DNA from: Lacibacter sp. H407
Lineage (GTDB): Bacteria; Bacteroidota; Bacteroidia; Chitinophagales; Chitinophagaceae
Direction: 5' to 3'
Length of the DNA stretch: 64,000 nt
Assembly: GCF_037892605.1 (NCBI RefSeq)
Contig: NZ_JBBKTU010000001.1
Coordinates: forward strand, 3,348,001-3,412,000
The notes under the pieces were generated by a model. The model was not told the origin of the DNA, made no database searches, and saw only the letters and a list, made by a program, of their open reading frames with translations. Positions within the stretch are counted from its first letter, which is position 1; each line of letters starts with the position of its first letter. Shown here piece after piece: positions 38,150 through 45,766 of the stretch. A program made the position numbers and the translations under genes.

Positions 38150-38772
38150 ATATTAAAGTTTGCGGTATTACCCAATTGAAACAGGTACAACAGTTAGAAG
38201 GATTGGATATTGATTTTGTCGGATTTATTTTCGACAAGAATTCTCCCCGTTATGTAGAAGGAAAGCTGGATAAGATAGAGATCAAGAAAGCGGATTACGA
38301 CATGAAGAAAGTAGGCGTGTTTGTGAATCCATCATACAGCGATATCCTCGATGCCATTGAAGATTACGGTTTGGATGTAGTGCAATTGCATGGCGAAGAA
38401 ACACCTGAGTTTTGTTCTGATCTTAACGAAGATGTGGAAGTGATCAAAGTATTTCATATTGATGAATCGGTGAAAGATATTGATGCGTTGGTAGCACCTT
38501 ATGATGAAGCTTGTGATTATTATTTGTTCGATACAAAAAGCGGAGACAAGAAAGGTGGCACCGGCAAACAATTCGACTGGGATGTTATTGCAAAAAGCAA
38601 AATTGAAAAACCGTTTTTCCTGAGTGGTGGTATTGGTATTGAAGATGTAAAACGGATCAAAGCATTTAAGCACCCTGATTTTTATGGTGTGGATGTTAAC
38701 AGCAAAGTTGAGAAAGCACCCGGTGAAAAAGATATGAGTTTGGTGCTGCAGTTTAAGTTAGGGATGAAATAG
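38146..38772 (+). CDS. trpF: phosphoribosylanthranilate isomerase, copy 1
   Basis: A 208-residue (beta-alpha)8 isomerase (Amadori rearrangement before TrpC). The catalytic Cys is in KVCGIT (Cys5) and the general acid Asp in FDTKSGDKKGGTGK. VGVFVN, VVQLHGEE, FFLSGGIG and GVDVNSKVEKAPGEKD phosphate- and substrate-binding segments are complete. It is translationally coupled to trpC. Its stop codon TAG overlaps a sequence related to the cassette repeat. Confidence 0.95.
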   Translation: MNIKVCGITQLKQVQQLEGLDIDFVGFIFDKNSPRYVEGKLDKIEIKKADYDMKKVGVFVNPSYSDILDAIEDYGLDVVQLHGEETPEFCSDLNEDVEVIKVFHIDESVKDIDALVAPYDEACDYYLFDTKSGDKKGGTGKQFDWDVIAKSKIEKPFFLSGGIGIEDVKRIKAFKHPDFYGVDVNSKVEKAPGEKDMSLVLQFKLGMK

Positions 38773-38820
38773 TCGGAACTGTGATTTGCGGGATGACAGG
38801 ATTGTTGGGACGATGAATAA
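38772..38820 (+). repeat. solo end related to the GxxExxY cassette repeat
   Basis: GTCGGAACTGTGAT (38772-38785) differs from the cassette repeat GTCTGAACTGGGAT at two positions and is followed by GCGGGATGACAGGATTGTTGGGA, again the same internal pattern as both cassette ends. It begins at the last base of the trpF1 stop, just as the cassette begins at the trpG stop. No gene follows it within the element, so it is a solo end or decayed copy. Confidence 0.55.
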
Positions 38821-38861
38821 CGATTGCGTATGCTTACAACCAACCAATTAAGGCAAAGCGT

Positions 38862-39497
38862 ATGAGAATTAAAGTTTGCGGCATGACCGATTTGCAACAG
38901 ATGCACCAATTAGGAGAAATGGGTGTTGAATTTGCCGGAATGATCTTTTACCACAAATCGCCGAGGTTTGTGTTAAAGCATTTAAATGGTGTACAGGTGA
39001 AACGGGCGAAGCTGAAAGTGTACAAGGTGGGTGTGTTTGTAAATGCGTCGTATGATGAGATCATTAATCATGTAGAAAATTTTGGGTTGGATATGGTGCA
39101 GCTGCATGGTGATGAAACGCCGAAGTTCTGTGAAAAGGTATCGGATTACATTTCGGTGATCAAAGCATTCCGCATCACTGATGATGATAATATTCCCTGG
39201 AAGATCAAAGATTATGTGGAAGCGGTGGATATGTACATGTTCGATACGATGGGTGCAGGTTACGGCGGCACAGGAAAAAAGTTTAACTGGAACATGCTGA
39301 AAGGCTTGAACATCGGCAAACCGTTCTTCTTAAGCGGAGGAATTGAGCCAACCGATGCAGCAGCGATCAAGGAATTTGCAAAGGAAGAAGTAGCAAAAGA
39401 TCTGTTTGCATTGGACATGAACAGTAAGTTTGAAACGATGCCCGGAGTAAAAGATATGGAATTGGTGAAGAGGTTTGTGGGAGAGTTGAGAAGATGA
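38862..39497 (+). CDS. trpF: phosphoribosylanthranilate isomerase paralog, copy 2
   Basis: A 211-residue protein clearly homologous to copy 1 over its full length. Catalytic Cys (KVCGMT, Cys6) and Asp (MFDTMGAGYGGTGK) are kept, as are VGVFVNASYDEII, MVQLHGDETPKFC, FFLSGGIEP and LDMNSKFETMPGVKD. There is no frameshift or missing motif, so it should be an active isomerase. It may be a true duplicate or have a changed substrate. It follows copy 1 after an 89-base gap containing a solo repeat end. Confidence 0.9.
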   Translation: MRIKVCGMTDLQQMHQLGEMGVEFAGMIFYHKSPRFVLKHLNGVQVKRAKLKVYKVGVFVNASYDEIINHVENFGLDMVQLHGDETPKFCEKVSDYISVIKAFRITDDDNIPWKIKDYVEAVDMYMFDTMGAGYGGTGKKFNWNMLKGLNIGKPFFLSGGIEPTDAAAIKEFAKEEVAKDLFALDMNSKFETMPGVKDMELVKRFVGELRR

Positions 39498-39502
39498 GGT
39501 TG

Positions 39503-39533
39503 AAACACAGAGACACGGAGGTACAGAGATTTA
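39503..39533 (+). repeat. AAACACAGAGACACGGAGG-type intergenic repeat
   Basis: AAACACAGAGACACGGAGGT followed by ACAGAGATT, quasi-periodic CACAGAG/CACGGAG units immediately after trpF2. It resembles a degenerate dispersed repeat; no function is suggested. Confidence 0.4.
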
Positions 39534-39565
39534 GTAAAGATTCAATTTATTTTGAGAGATCGAAC

Positions 39566-39678
39566 CGTCATGTCGAAGAAGGAGACATCTCTGAAGTTTG
39601 AAGTTGCTTGAATGTTTGTCAACCCGATTAAAGAATACAATATGAGATTTTAGAGATGCCTCGTGCCTCGGCATGACG
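39566..39678. repeat. 27-bp imperfect inverted repeat, 113-base element
   Basis: Left arm 39566-39592 (begins CGTCATGTCGAAG) and right arm 39652-39678 (ends CTCGGCATGACG) match in 22 of 27 positions when one is reverse complemented, around a 59-base AT-rich centre. No reading frame fills it. It is a miniature inverted-repeat-like element in the 282-base gap between trpF2 and the secreted hypothetical; otherwise the gap shows no gene. Confidence 0.6.
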
Positions 39679-39779
39679 CACTCAGACTAAAATTTACAAT
39701 TTAAGTGGTAGAAGTATAAATGGATGGTGAGTTTGTGTAAATAAATGTGCTTATTCATCAACTATGATAAACAACTATT

Positions 39780-40742
39780 ATGAAAAAGACTATTTGTTTG
39801 TTGATCTTGTTTTACGCTAATTATGCGATTGCTCAATTAAAAGTTGAACAACTGAAGAATGATTCTTTGATGAAAGTATTCATAAGCCAGCAAACGGGAA
39901 AAAAGTTTCAGGATTTGCATTTTATGACCTTAAAAGAATTAAGAGATAGAAGAGTAATTGGGGTTAATTCAAAATTGGATTCGATTAAAACGGAGAAAAG
40001 CTTGATTGCAGATTTTAATAAAGATGGTAAACAGGATTTGGTTGTAAGTTATGCGGTGCGAACACCGTCTCAAAAGTATGTTGACGGGTTTTATGTAATG
40101 ACTTTTGTATCGACATTATCAGGGGATTACAAAAAGAAGAATCTTTGGAATGAGTATGATCATTTGTATGGCAGTCCAGTCAGATTGTTTTCAAATCCAT
40201 TGTATTTTGTGTTAGCACGACTTGAATACGAATTCAGAGAAGAGAAAATACGATATGATACATTGAAATACTTTCAGGGAGAATTTATAAATGTGAATGA
40301 TGCTTGTGTGAAGGCTTTTGATAGTATAAAATATTATAGAACATCAAATTGGGTTTCGTCATCTTATCAGTATAGTCATTTGACGGTATTCTCAAATATG
40401 ACAATGAAACGAGAGGATTTTAATGACGGTAAGAAGAGAATTTATACGTGTTCATTAAAGGTTGAAGTGTTCGATAGTTTATACAAGCTTATCTGCCAGG
40501 TTAACCTTTGGAATTTAAAGGAAAGCTACGAGATGAAATCTATTTCTGATGCAGGTACATCGCATCTCGTTATTGGGTATCGGGGTGTTGTAAAGACAAT
40601 TGATGATTATGGCCATTGGGGGAATTTTGGGTTGGGAGCTTTATATAAGGTTTTGAATAGATTAAGCGATGAGGCCCAATGGACTTTATTGATTCCACCG
40701 AAAATTGAATATCAACCTCAGAAAAAACTGAAGCTTAACTGA
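39780..40742 (+). CDS. secreted protein of unknown function within the trp operon
   Basis: A 320-residue protein with signal peptide (KKTICLLILFYANYAIAQ). The segment LIADFNKDGKQDLVVSYA (about 74-91) is a D-x-N-x-D-G calcium-loop/FG-GAP-like motif. The rest shows no family I recognise. Its base composition is more A+T rich than the neighbouring trp genes and it has no link to tryptophan synthesis. It is flanked by a 282-base repeat-rich gap on the left and an 83-base gap with a GCGACGCAA motif on the right, so it appears to be a later insertion into the operon. Confidence 0.75.
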   Translation: MKKTICLLILFYANYAIAQLKVEQLKNDSLMKVFISQQTGKKFQDLHFMTLKELRDRRVIGVNSKLDSIKTEKSLIADFNKDGKQDLVVSYAVRTPSQKYVDGFYVMTFVSTLSGDYKKKNLWNEYDHLYGSPVRLFSNPLYFVLARLEYEFREEKIRYDTLKYFQGEFINVNDACVKAFDSIKYYRTSNWVSSSYQYSHLTVFSNMTMKREDFNDGKKRIYTCSLKVEVFDSLYKLICQVNLWNLKESYEMKSISDAGTSHLVIGYRGVVKTIDDYGHWGNFGLGALYKVLNRLSDEAQWTLLIPPKIEYQPQKKLKLN

Positions 40743-40825
40743 TGCCCTCTGCACAACCGATGAAAGGATTGCGACGCAACAGTTGATGCCATGAAAAACA
40801 AAAGCTGGTATCATTAAAATATAAA

Positions 40826-42013
40826 ATGATGGAAACAACATATCAAAAACCTTCTTCGCAAGGTTATTACGGAAAATTCGGTGGAGCGTATATTCCTGAA
40901 ATGCTGCATCGAAATGTGGAGGAATTGCAGAGCCGTTACCTCGATATAATGAGCGATGCTGCTTTTCAAAAAGAGTTCAGGGCTTTGCTGAAAGATTATG
41001 TAGGTCGTCCCACGCCGTTATTTTATGCAAAGCGGTTGAGCAAACAATTCAACACCAACATCTGGCTGAAGCGTGAAGATCTTTGTCATACCGGTGCGCA
41101 TAAGATCAATAATACGGTGGGACAAATTTTGCTGGCTGAACGTCTCGGTAAGAAACGCATCATTGCAGAAACAGGTGCGGGACAACATGGTGTGGCAACG
41201 GCAACAGTGTGTGCGTTGAAAGGCGTGGAGTGTATTGTGTACATGGGCGAAAAAGATATTGAACGCCAGGCGCCGAATGTGGCTCGTATGAAAATGTTGG
41301 GCGCAACTGTGGTACCTGCAACAAGCGGCAGTAAAACATTAAAGGATGCAACGAATGAAGCCATTCGTGACTGGATCAATAATCCCAACGATACACATTA
41401 TATCATCGGCAGTGTAGTAGGACCGCATCCGTATCCTGATATGGTGGCGAAGTTTCAAAGTGTGATCAGTGAAGAAATGCGTTGGCAGTTAAAAGAACAT
41501 ACGGGCAAAGATTTACCTACGCATGTAATGGCGTGTGTGGGTGGTGGCAGTAATGCGGCCGGTGCGTTCTATCATTTCTTAGATGAGTTGAGTGTAAAAA
41601 TTATTGCTGTTGAAGCAGCAGGTCATGGTGTGAACAGCGGAATGAGTGCAGCTACCACACAACTTGGTAAGCCGGGTATTTTGCACGGCAGCAAAAGTTT
41701 GTTGATGCAAACAGCAGATGGACAGGTGGTAGAACCACACAGTATTTCAGCGGGATTGGATTATCCGGGTATAGGCCCCATGCATGCAAATTTATTTGAC
41801 AGCGGTCGTGGTATATTTTTAAGTGCAACAGATGAAGAAGCATTGGACGCTGCTTTTGAAGTAAGTAAGCTGGAAGGAATTATTCCGGCGTTGGAAACAG
41901 CGCATGCGTTTGCAGTGTTGCATACTTACAAGTTTAAAGAAGACGACCAGGTGATCATTTGTTTGAGTGGAAGAGGGGATAAGGATTTGGCGACGTATAT
42001 GAAACATTTATAA
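40826..42013 (+). CDS. trpB: tryptophan synthase beta chain
   Basis: A 395-residue PLP enzyme that condenses indole with serine. The PLP Lys is in HTGAHKINNTVGQ (Lys93 from the first ATG), the phosphate loop is GGGSNAAGAFY, and ETGAGQHGVATAT and EPHSISAGLDYPGIGP are conserved. Two ATG codons in a row (40826, 40829) are both possible starts. It is of the standard TrpB1 type, normal in length. Confidence 0.97.
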   Translation: MMETTYQKPSSQGYYGKFGGAYIPEMLHRNVEELQSRYLDIMSDAAFQKEFRALLKDYVGRPTPLFYAKRLSKQFNTNIWLKREDLCHTGAHKINNTVGQILLAERLGKKRIIAETGAGQHGVATATVCALKGVECIVYMGEKDIERQAPNVARMKMLGATVVPATSGSKTLKDATNEAIRDWINNPNDTHYIIGSVVGPHPYPDMVAKFQSVISEEMRWQLKEHTGKDLPTHVMACVGGGSNAAGAFYHFLDELSVKIIAVEAAGHGVNSGMSAATTQLGKPGILHGSKSLLMQTADGQVVEPHSISAGLDYPGIGPMHANLFDSGRGIFLSATDEEALDAAFEVSKLEGIIPALETAHAFAVLHTYKFKEDDQVIICLSGRGDKDLATYMKHL

Positions 42014-42030
42014 CAGCAAAGGCACGAAGG

Positions 42031-42068
42031 CGCAAAGAAGAGTAAACTTTGTGCTTAGCGACTTTGCG
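42031..42068. repeat. CGCAAAG/CTTTGCG inverted repeat between trpB and trpA
   Basis: The 72-base gap contains GGCACGAAGGCGCAAAG on one side and CTTTGTGCTTAGCGACTTTGCG on the other; CGCAAAG (42031-42037) pairs with CTTTGCG (42062-42068). It is the same style as the repeat between trpD and trpC. Confidence 0.45.
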
Positions 42069-42085
42069 ACTTAGCGGTAAAAACA

Positions 42086-42856
42086 ATGAGTAGAATTAAA
42101 ACATTATTTGAAAGAAAAAGAAAGAACGTTCTCAACGTGTATTGCACTGCAGGTTATCCGCAGTTGAACAGTACAATTGAAGTCATGAAAGCGTTACAGG
42201 AAAACGGTGCAGATTTAATTGAGCTTGGTATGCCGTACAGCGATCCGTTAGCCGACGGTCCGGTGATACAGAACAGTGGATTAGTTGCATTGGCAAATGG
42301 TATGACGATTGAAACATTGTTCACCCAATTGAAAGATGCACGAAAGGAAATTAACGTGCCAATCATTTTAATGGGTTACATGAATCCTGTATTGCAATAC
42401 GGCTTTGATCGTTTTTGTAAAGAGGCGGCTGCGGTTGGTGTGGATGGGTTAATACTGCCTGATTTGCCGGAATATGAATTTGAAACAGAGTATGGTGCCA
42501 TCATCAAAGCAAATGGGTTGGATTTTATTTTCTTAGTTACTCCTGAAACAAGTGAAGAGCGGATTGAGAAATTAGACAGCTTGAGTACAGGTTTTTTATA
42601 TGCGGTTTCATCTTCATCTACAACAGGCAGCAATCAGAACATGACAGATGTAAATGCATATTTGCTGAAATTAAAAAACATGCAGTTGAAAAATCCTGTG
42701 TTGGTTGGTTTCGGTATTAAAGACAAACAGACTTTTGATACTGCTTGCGCCAATTCAAACGGAGCTATAATTGGTACAGCTTATATTAAAGCATTGGATG
42801 GAACGAATGATGTGGCTGCAACAACAAAAGCATTTCTTGAAACCGTATTATCATGA
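42086..42856 (+). CDS. trpA: tryptophan synthase alpha chain
   Basis: A 256-residue TIM barrel that splits indole-3-glycerol phosphate. Catalytic Glu46 and Asp57 lie in ADLIELGMPYSDPLADGP. ILMGYMNPVLQYG, DGLILPDLPEYE, FLVTPETSEERI and VGFGIKDKQT are conserved. Its stop overlaps the hisH start by ATGA (42853-42856), so hisH translation is coupled to trpA. Confidence 0.97.
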   Translation: MSRIKTLFERKRKNVLNVYCTAGYPQLNSTIEVMKALQENGADLIELGMPYSDPLADGPVIQNSGLVALANGMTIETLFTQLKDARKEINVPIILMGYMNPVLQYGFDRFCKEAAAVGVDGLILPDLPEYEFETEYGAIIKANGLDFIFLVTPETSEERIEKLDSLSTGFLYAVSSSSTTGSNQNMTDVNAYLLKLKNMQLKNPVLVGFGIKDKQTFDTACANSNGAIIGTAYIKALDGTNDVAATTKAFLETVLS

Positions 42857-43512
42857 GTGAAGATAAAAATAGCGGAGTCTCTTCAGTTCCCCCTTCAGGG
42901 GGCGGAAGGGGCACTATAGCAATTGTAAAATACAACGCAGGGAATATTCAGTCGGTGCTGTTTGCACTGGAACGTTTGGGTGTTGATGCAAAAGTGACGG
43001 ATGATCAGGATGAATTATTTGCTGCTGATAAAGTTATCTTCCCCGGTGTGGGTGCTGCACGCAGCGCTATGGATAGTTTGAAAGAGAAAGGTTTGGATGC
43101 TGTCATTAAACAATTAAAGCAACCTGTGCTGGGAATTTGTGTAGGTATGCAGTTGCTGTTTGAACATTCGGAGGAAAGCGATACAACATGCTTGGGAATT
43201 ATTCCAGCGAAGGTGAAGTTATTCAAGAGCGAAGAGATCAGCCCCGACATTCCTATTAAAGTGCCGCAGGTTGGTTGGAATGATATTTACAATCTGAAAA
43301 CCGATCTTTTTAAGAATGTACCGGAACATAGTTATATCTATTATGTGCATAGTTATTATGCGGAAATGAATCCGTATTGCATTGCAACATCAAACTACGG
43401 GTTAGAATATGCAGGCGCTGTACAGAAAGATAATTTTTACGGTGTCCAGTTTCACACGGAGAAAAGTGCGAAAGTGGGAGACCAGATACTCAGCAATTTT
43501 CTCTCCATCTAA
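42853..43512 (+). CDS. hisH: imidazole glycerol phosphate synthase subunit HisH, with extended N-terminus
   Basis: A 219-residue glutaminase that feeds ammonia to HisF. The normal fold starts at TIAIVKYNAGNIQSV (residue 21); PGVGAARSAMDSL, catalytic Cys96 in LGICVGMQLLFEHSEE, and His201/Glu203 in GVQFHTEKS are intact. The first 20 residues (MSEDKNSGVSSVPPSGGGRG) are extra and encoded by a C/G-rich repeat (42889-42912). There is no other start codon between ATG 42853 and the core, so the extension must be translated. No hisF follows in this window. Confidence 0.94.
   Translation: MSEDKNSGVSSVPPSGGGRGTIAIVKYNAGNIQSVLFALERLGVDAKVTDDQDELFAADKVIFPGVGAARSAMDSLKEKGLDAVIKQLKQPVLGICVGMQLLFEHSEESDTTCLGIIPAKVKLFKSEEISPDIPIKVPQVGWNDIYNLKTDLFKNVPEHSYIYYVHSYYAEMNPYCIATSNYGLEYAGAVQKDNFYGVQFHTEKSAKVGDQILSNFLSI
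42889..42912 (+). repeat. CCCCCTTCAGGGGG palindromic repeat inside hisH
   Basis: CCCCC-TTCA-GGGGG (42889-42902), then CGGAAGGGGC. It forms a strong five-pair GC hairpin in the mRNA 36 bases after the hisH start and encodes the PPSGGGRG stretch. A related palindrome CTTCCT-N7-AGGAAG lies at 63777-63795. Confidence 0.6.
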
Positions 43513-43539
43513 TTAATAATTTATAACTGATAATTGATA

Positions 43540-44256
43540 ATGCAAATTATTCCGGCGATAGATATCATTGAAGGCAAATGTGTTCGATTGACAGAAGGAG
43601 ATTATTCTCAGAAAATTATTTACAACGAAAACCCATTAGAGGTAGCCAAAGAATTTGAAGGAGCAGGTCTGCAACGTTTGCACCTGGTTGACCTTGATGG
43701 AGCAAAAGCAGGTGCAGTTAAGAATTGGAAAGTATTAGAAACAATTACTTCTAAAACTTCACTCATTATTGATTTTGGTGGTGGTATTAAGCAGGAAGAA
43801 GATGTAAAGATCGTTCTCAATTCCGGTGCAGCATTGGCAACTGTTGGAAGCATTGCTGTGAAAGATGAAACGAAGTTTGTAAGCTGGCTGGAGCAATTTG
43901 GTGCAGAGAAATTTTTATTAGGCGCTGATGTAAAGAATGAAAAAATTGCTGTAGGCGGTTGGTTAGAAACAACAGATATCTGGATATACGACTTTATAGA
44001 AAAATACATCAATCACGGTGTTCAGCAGATCTTCTGCACCGATGTAAGTAAAGATGGTCGTCTCGAAGGCCCATCAACTGAACTCTATAAAAACATTCTT
44101 CAAAAATTCCCTCAACTGCATTTTATTGCCAGTGGTGGTGTTAGCTCCATGAAAGACCTGGATGAATTAGCCGAGATCGGCTGTAATGGTGCTATCGTCG
44201 GCAAAGCCATTTATGAAGGCAGAGTAACTTTGAATGAATTAAAGAAGTTCAGTTAA
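43540..44256 (+). CDS. hisA: ProFAR isomerase
   Basis: A 238-residue (beta-alpha)8 isomerase of histidine synthesis, 1-(5-phosphoribosyl)-5-[(5-phosphoribosylamino)methylideneamino]imidazole-4-carboxamide isomerase. The catalytic Asp pair is in IPAIDIIEGKCVRL (Asp near residue 8) and CTDVSKDGRLEGPS. LVDLDGAKAG, DFGGGI and ASGGVSSMKDL are conserved. ATG 43540 is chosen over TTG 43534. It is the last gene of the trp-his unit; the next gene is on the other strand and starts to converge two bases later. The rest of the his pathway is not in view. Confidence 0.95.
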   Translation: MQIIPAIDIIEGKCVRLTEGDYSQKIIYNENPLEVAKEFEGAGLQRLHLVDLDGAKAGAVKNWKVLETITSKTSLIIDFGGGIKQEEDVKIVLNSGAALATVGSIAVKDETKFVSWLEQFGAEKFLLGADVKNEKIAVGGWLETTDIWIYDFIEKYINHGVQQIFCTDVSKDGRLEGPSTELYKNILQKFPQLHFIASGGVSSMKDLDELAEIGCNGAIVGKAIYEGRVTLNELKKFS

Positions 44257-44257
44257 G

Positions 44258-45751
44258 TTATTTTCTTCCAAAACGCTTTTTCGCTATGTCTACCAACTGC
44301 ATCGCATCAGGCGTAAGCTTGAATGCAAAGATGCTTATGAAGAATAGAACGGTAAACAAGGTGCTGCGCAGAATAATTCCCATCCATCCATTCATTTCGC
44401 TGAAAAGATAATAGCTGATGAAATAAGCAATGACAGCAGTTACAATACTGAATATTGTTTTGCTGCTGAATGGTTGCAGCTGAAAACGCTTCCAGAGAAA
44501 AACATAACGGATAAGATTATAAACTGTGAACGATATCAGGTTGGCATACGCACTTCCTTCAATGCCGATTTTTTTGATGAGAATATAATTCAGCGGCAGT
44601 ATCATCAGTAATAACAATACGCCTGTAATAAATTCAAAGCGCCATTGGGTAGAGGTACCGATGATCTGAGAGTTAACACCCGTGCCGGCATCGATGATGC
44701 GTGAAAGTCCCAAAATAAAAATCACCGATATACCGGTTGCATATTCGGCCTGGATATTCAACAACCGAAATGCATCTTCGATATTGAGCCAGATGCCGCA
44801 AAAAATAAACATGGCAGCTAGCAACAGGTTAATAGAGGAGCGTTTGTAAATACGATCGATCTCCGCCATGTTTTTGTCTTTCCATGCCTGCGCCAACGTA
44901 GGAATGGCGATAGCGTTAATACTACGTTGCGGTATCTGAATCAGGTTGGCAATATAAGAAGCAAGGGCATAAATGCCTGTTGGGATCATCCCCATAATAC
45001 TTGCAATGAAAATGCTGTCCATTACCTGCGACAGTATAAAAATGATCTGACCGGAAAAAATAAAGCCGGCCAGCGTCAACATCTTTGTTTTGAATTTTCT
45101 TGTAACTCTGCTAACGGTAAAGTTTAAGTGCAGGTGTTTATTTTTTACCAGTGAAACAACAAGCAGTATTGCAATAATGAGAAAGCTGAAGGCAAACAGT
45201 TTAATGAAAAGATCAAAATCGACCAGTTGAAACAGGTATAGCACGATCAACAGGGTAGTGATCAATCGAAAAGCAGTTTCCCGTAAAAAAGCCGGATAAA
45301 TTGTTTTACGAACACTGCCGCTGAATGCTTCAAGCACAGTAAATAGAAGGATTCCGAGACCAAATGGGAATACCCATTTATAATAGTCAACAAACAAAGG
45401 AGAGCGACCGATAAATTTTTGAATCACCAATGGCTCAAAGATCAATCCGCCGGCAACAACAAGACAAAAACCAATGAGTACAGCACTGAACGACCATGTC
45501 ATCAGATCATTGTCTTTCGCTGCAAGGTTGTCTTTATAATAAGGATAGAATTTGTAAATAACGGAGATCACACCAAGGTTTGCGCAGGCAAACATGAGTT
45601 GCCCGACATCAAAAAACAAACGGGTAAGTGCATATTGTTCTGGTAAAAAACTACCATTCTTGGTAAAAAACCAGGTATTGATAAATCCAATAAAAAAGCC
45701 AATGTAAATGACGATGCTGGATACGATGGCTTGTTTCCTGATTTGACCCAT
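44258..45751 (-). CDS. polysaccharide/lipid-linked oligosaccharide flippase (MOP superfamily)
   Basis: A 497-residue integral membrane protein with about 12-14 hydrophobic segments, starting IYIGFFIGFINTWFF and ending near DIAKKRFGRK. The pattern fits Wzx/RfbX-type exporters (polysaccharide biosynthesis protein family). Segment YALASYIANLIQIPQRSINAI is typical. No glycosyltransferases are adjacent, so the cargo is unknown. It ends two bases from hisA (convergent) and is followed upstream by the M1 peptidase gene on the same strand with a 15-base gap; the two may form an operon. Confidence 0.85.
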   Translation of the reverse strand: MGQIRKQAIVSSIVIYIGFFIGFINTWFFTKNGSFLPEQYALTRLFFDVGQLMFACANLGVISVIYKFYPYYKDNLAAKDNDLMTWSFSAVLIGFCLVVAGGLIFEPLVIQKFIGRSPLFVDYYKWVFPFGLGILLFTVLEAFSGSVRKTIYPAFLRETAFRLITTLLIVLYLFQLVDFDLFIKLFAFSFLIIAILLVVSLVKNKHLHLNFTVSRVTRKFKTKMLTLAGFIFSGQIIFILSQVMDSIFIASIMGMIPTGIYALASYIANLIQIPQRSINAIAIPTLAQAWKDKNMAEIDRIYKRSSINLLLAAMFIFCGIWLNIEDAFRLLNIQAEYATGISVIFILGLSRIIDAGTGVNSQIIGTSTQWRFEFITGVLLLLMILPLNYILIKKIGIEGSAYANLISFTVYNLIRYVFLWKRFQLQPFSSKTIFSIVTAVIAYFISYYLFSEMNGWMGIILRSTLFTVLFFISIFAFKLTPDAMQLVDIAKKRFGRK

Positions 45752-45766
45752 ATTCAGTCGAAGATA

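Noticed and set aside
37591-38190. 199-codon open frame on - strand over trpC/trpF1
   Set aside because: It overlaps two well supported genes in antisense and has a composition (F/S rich) typical of shadow frames.
38862-39497. Second trpF as a pseudogene
   Set aside because: No stop, frameshift or loss of catalytic Cys/Asp; all conserved segments are present.
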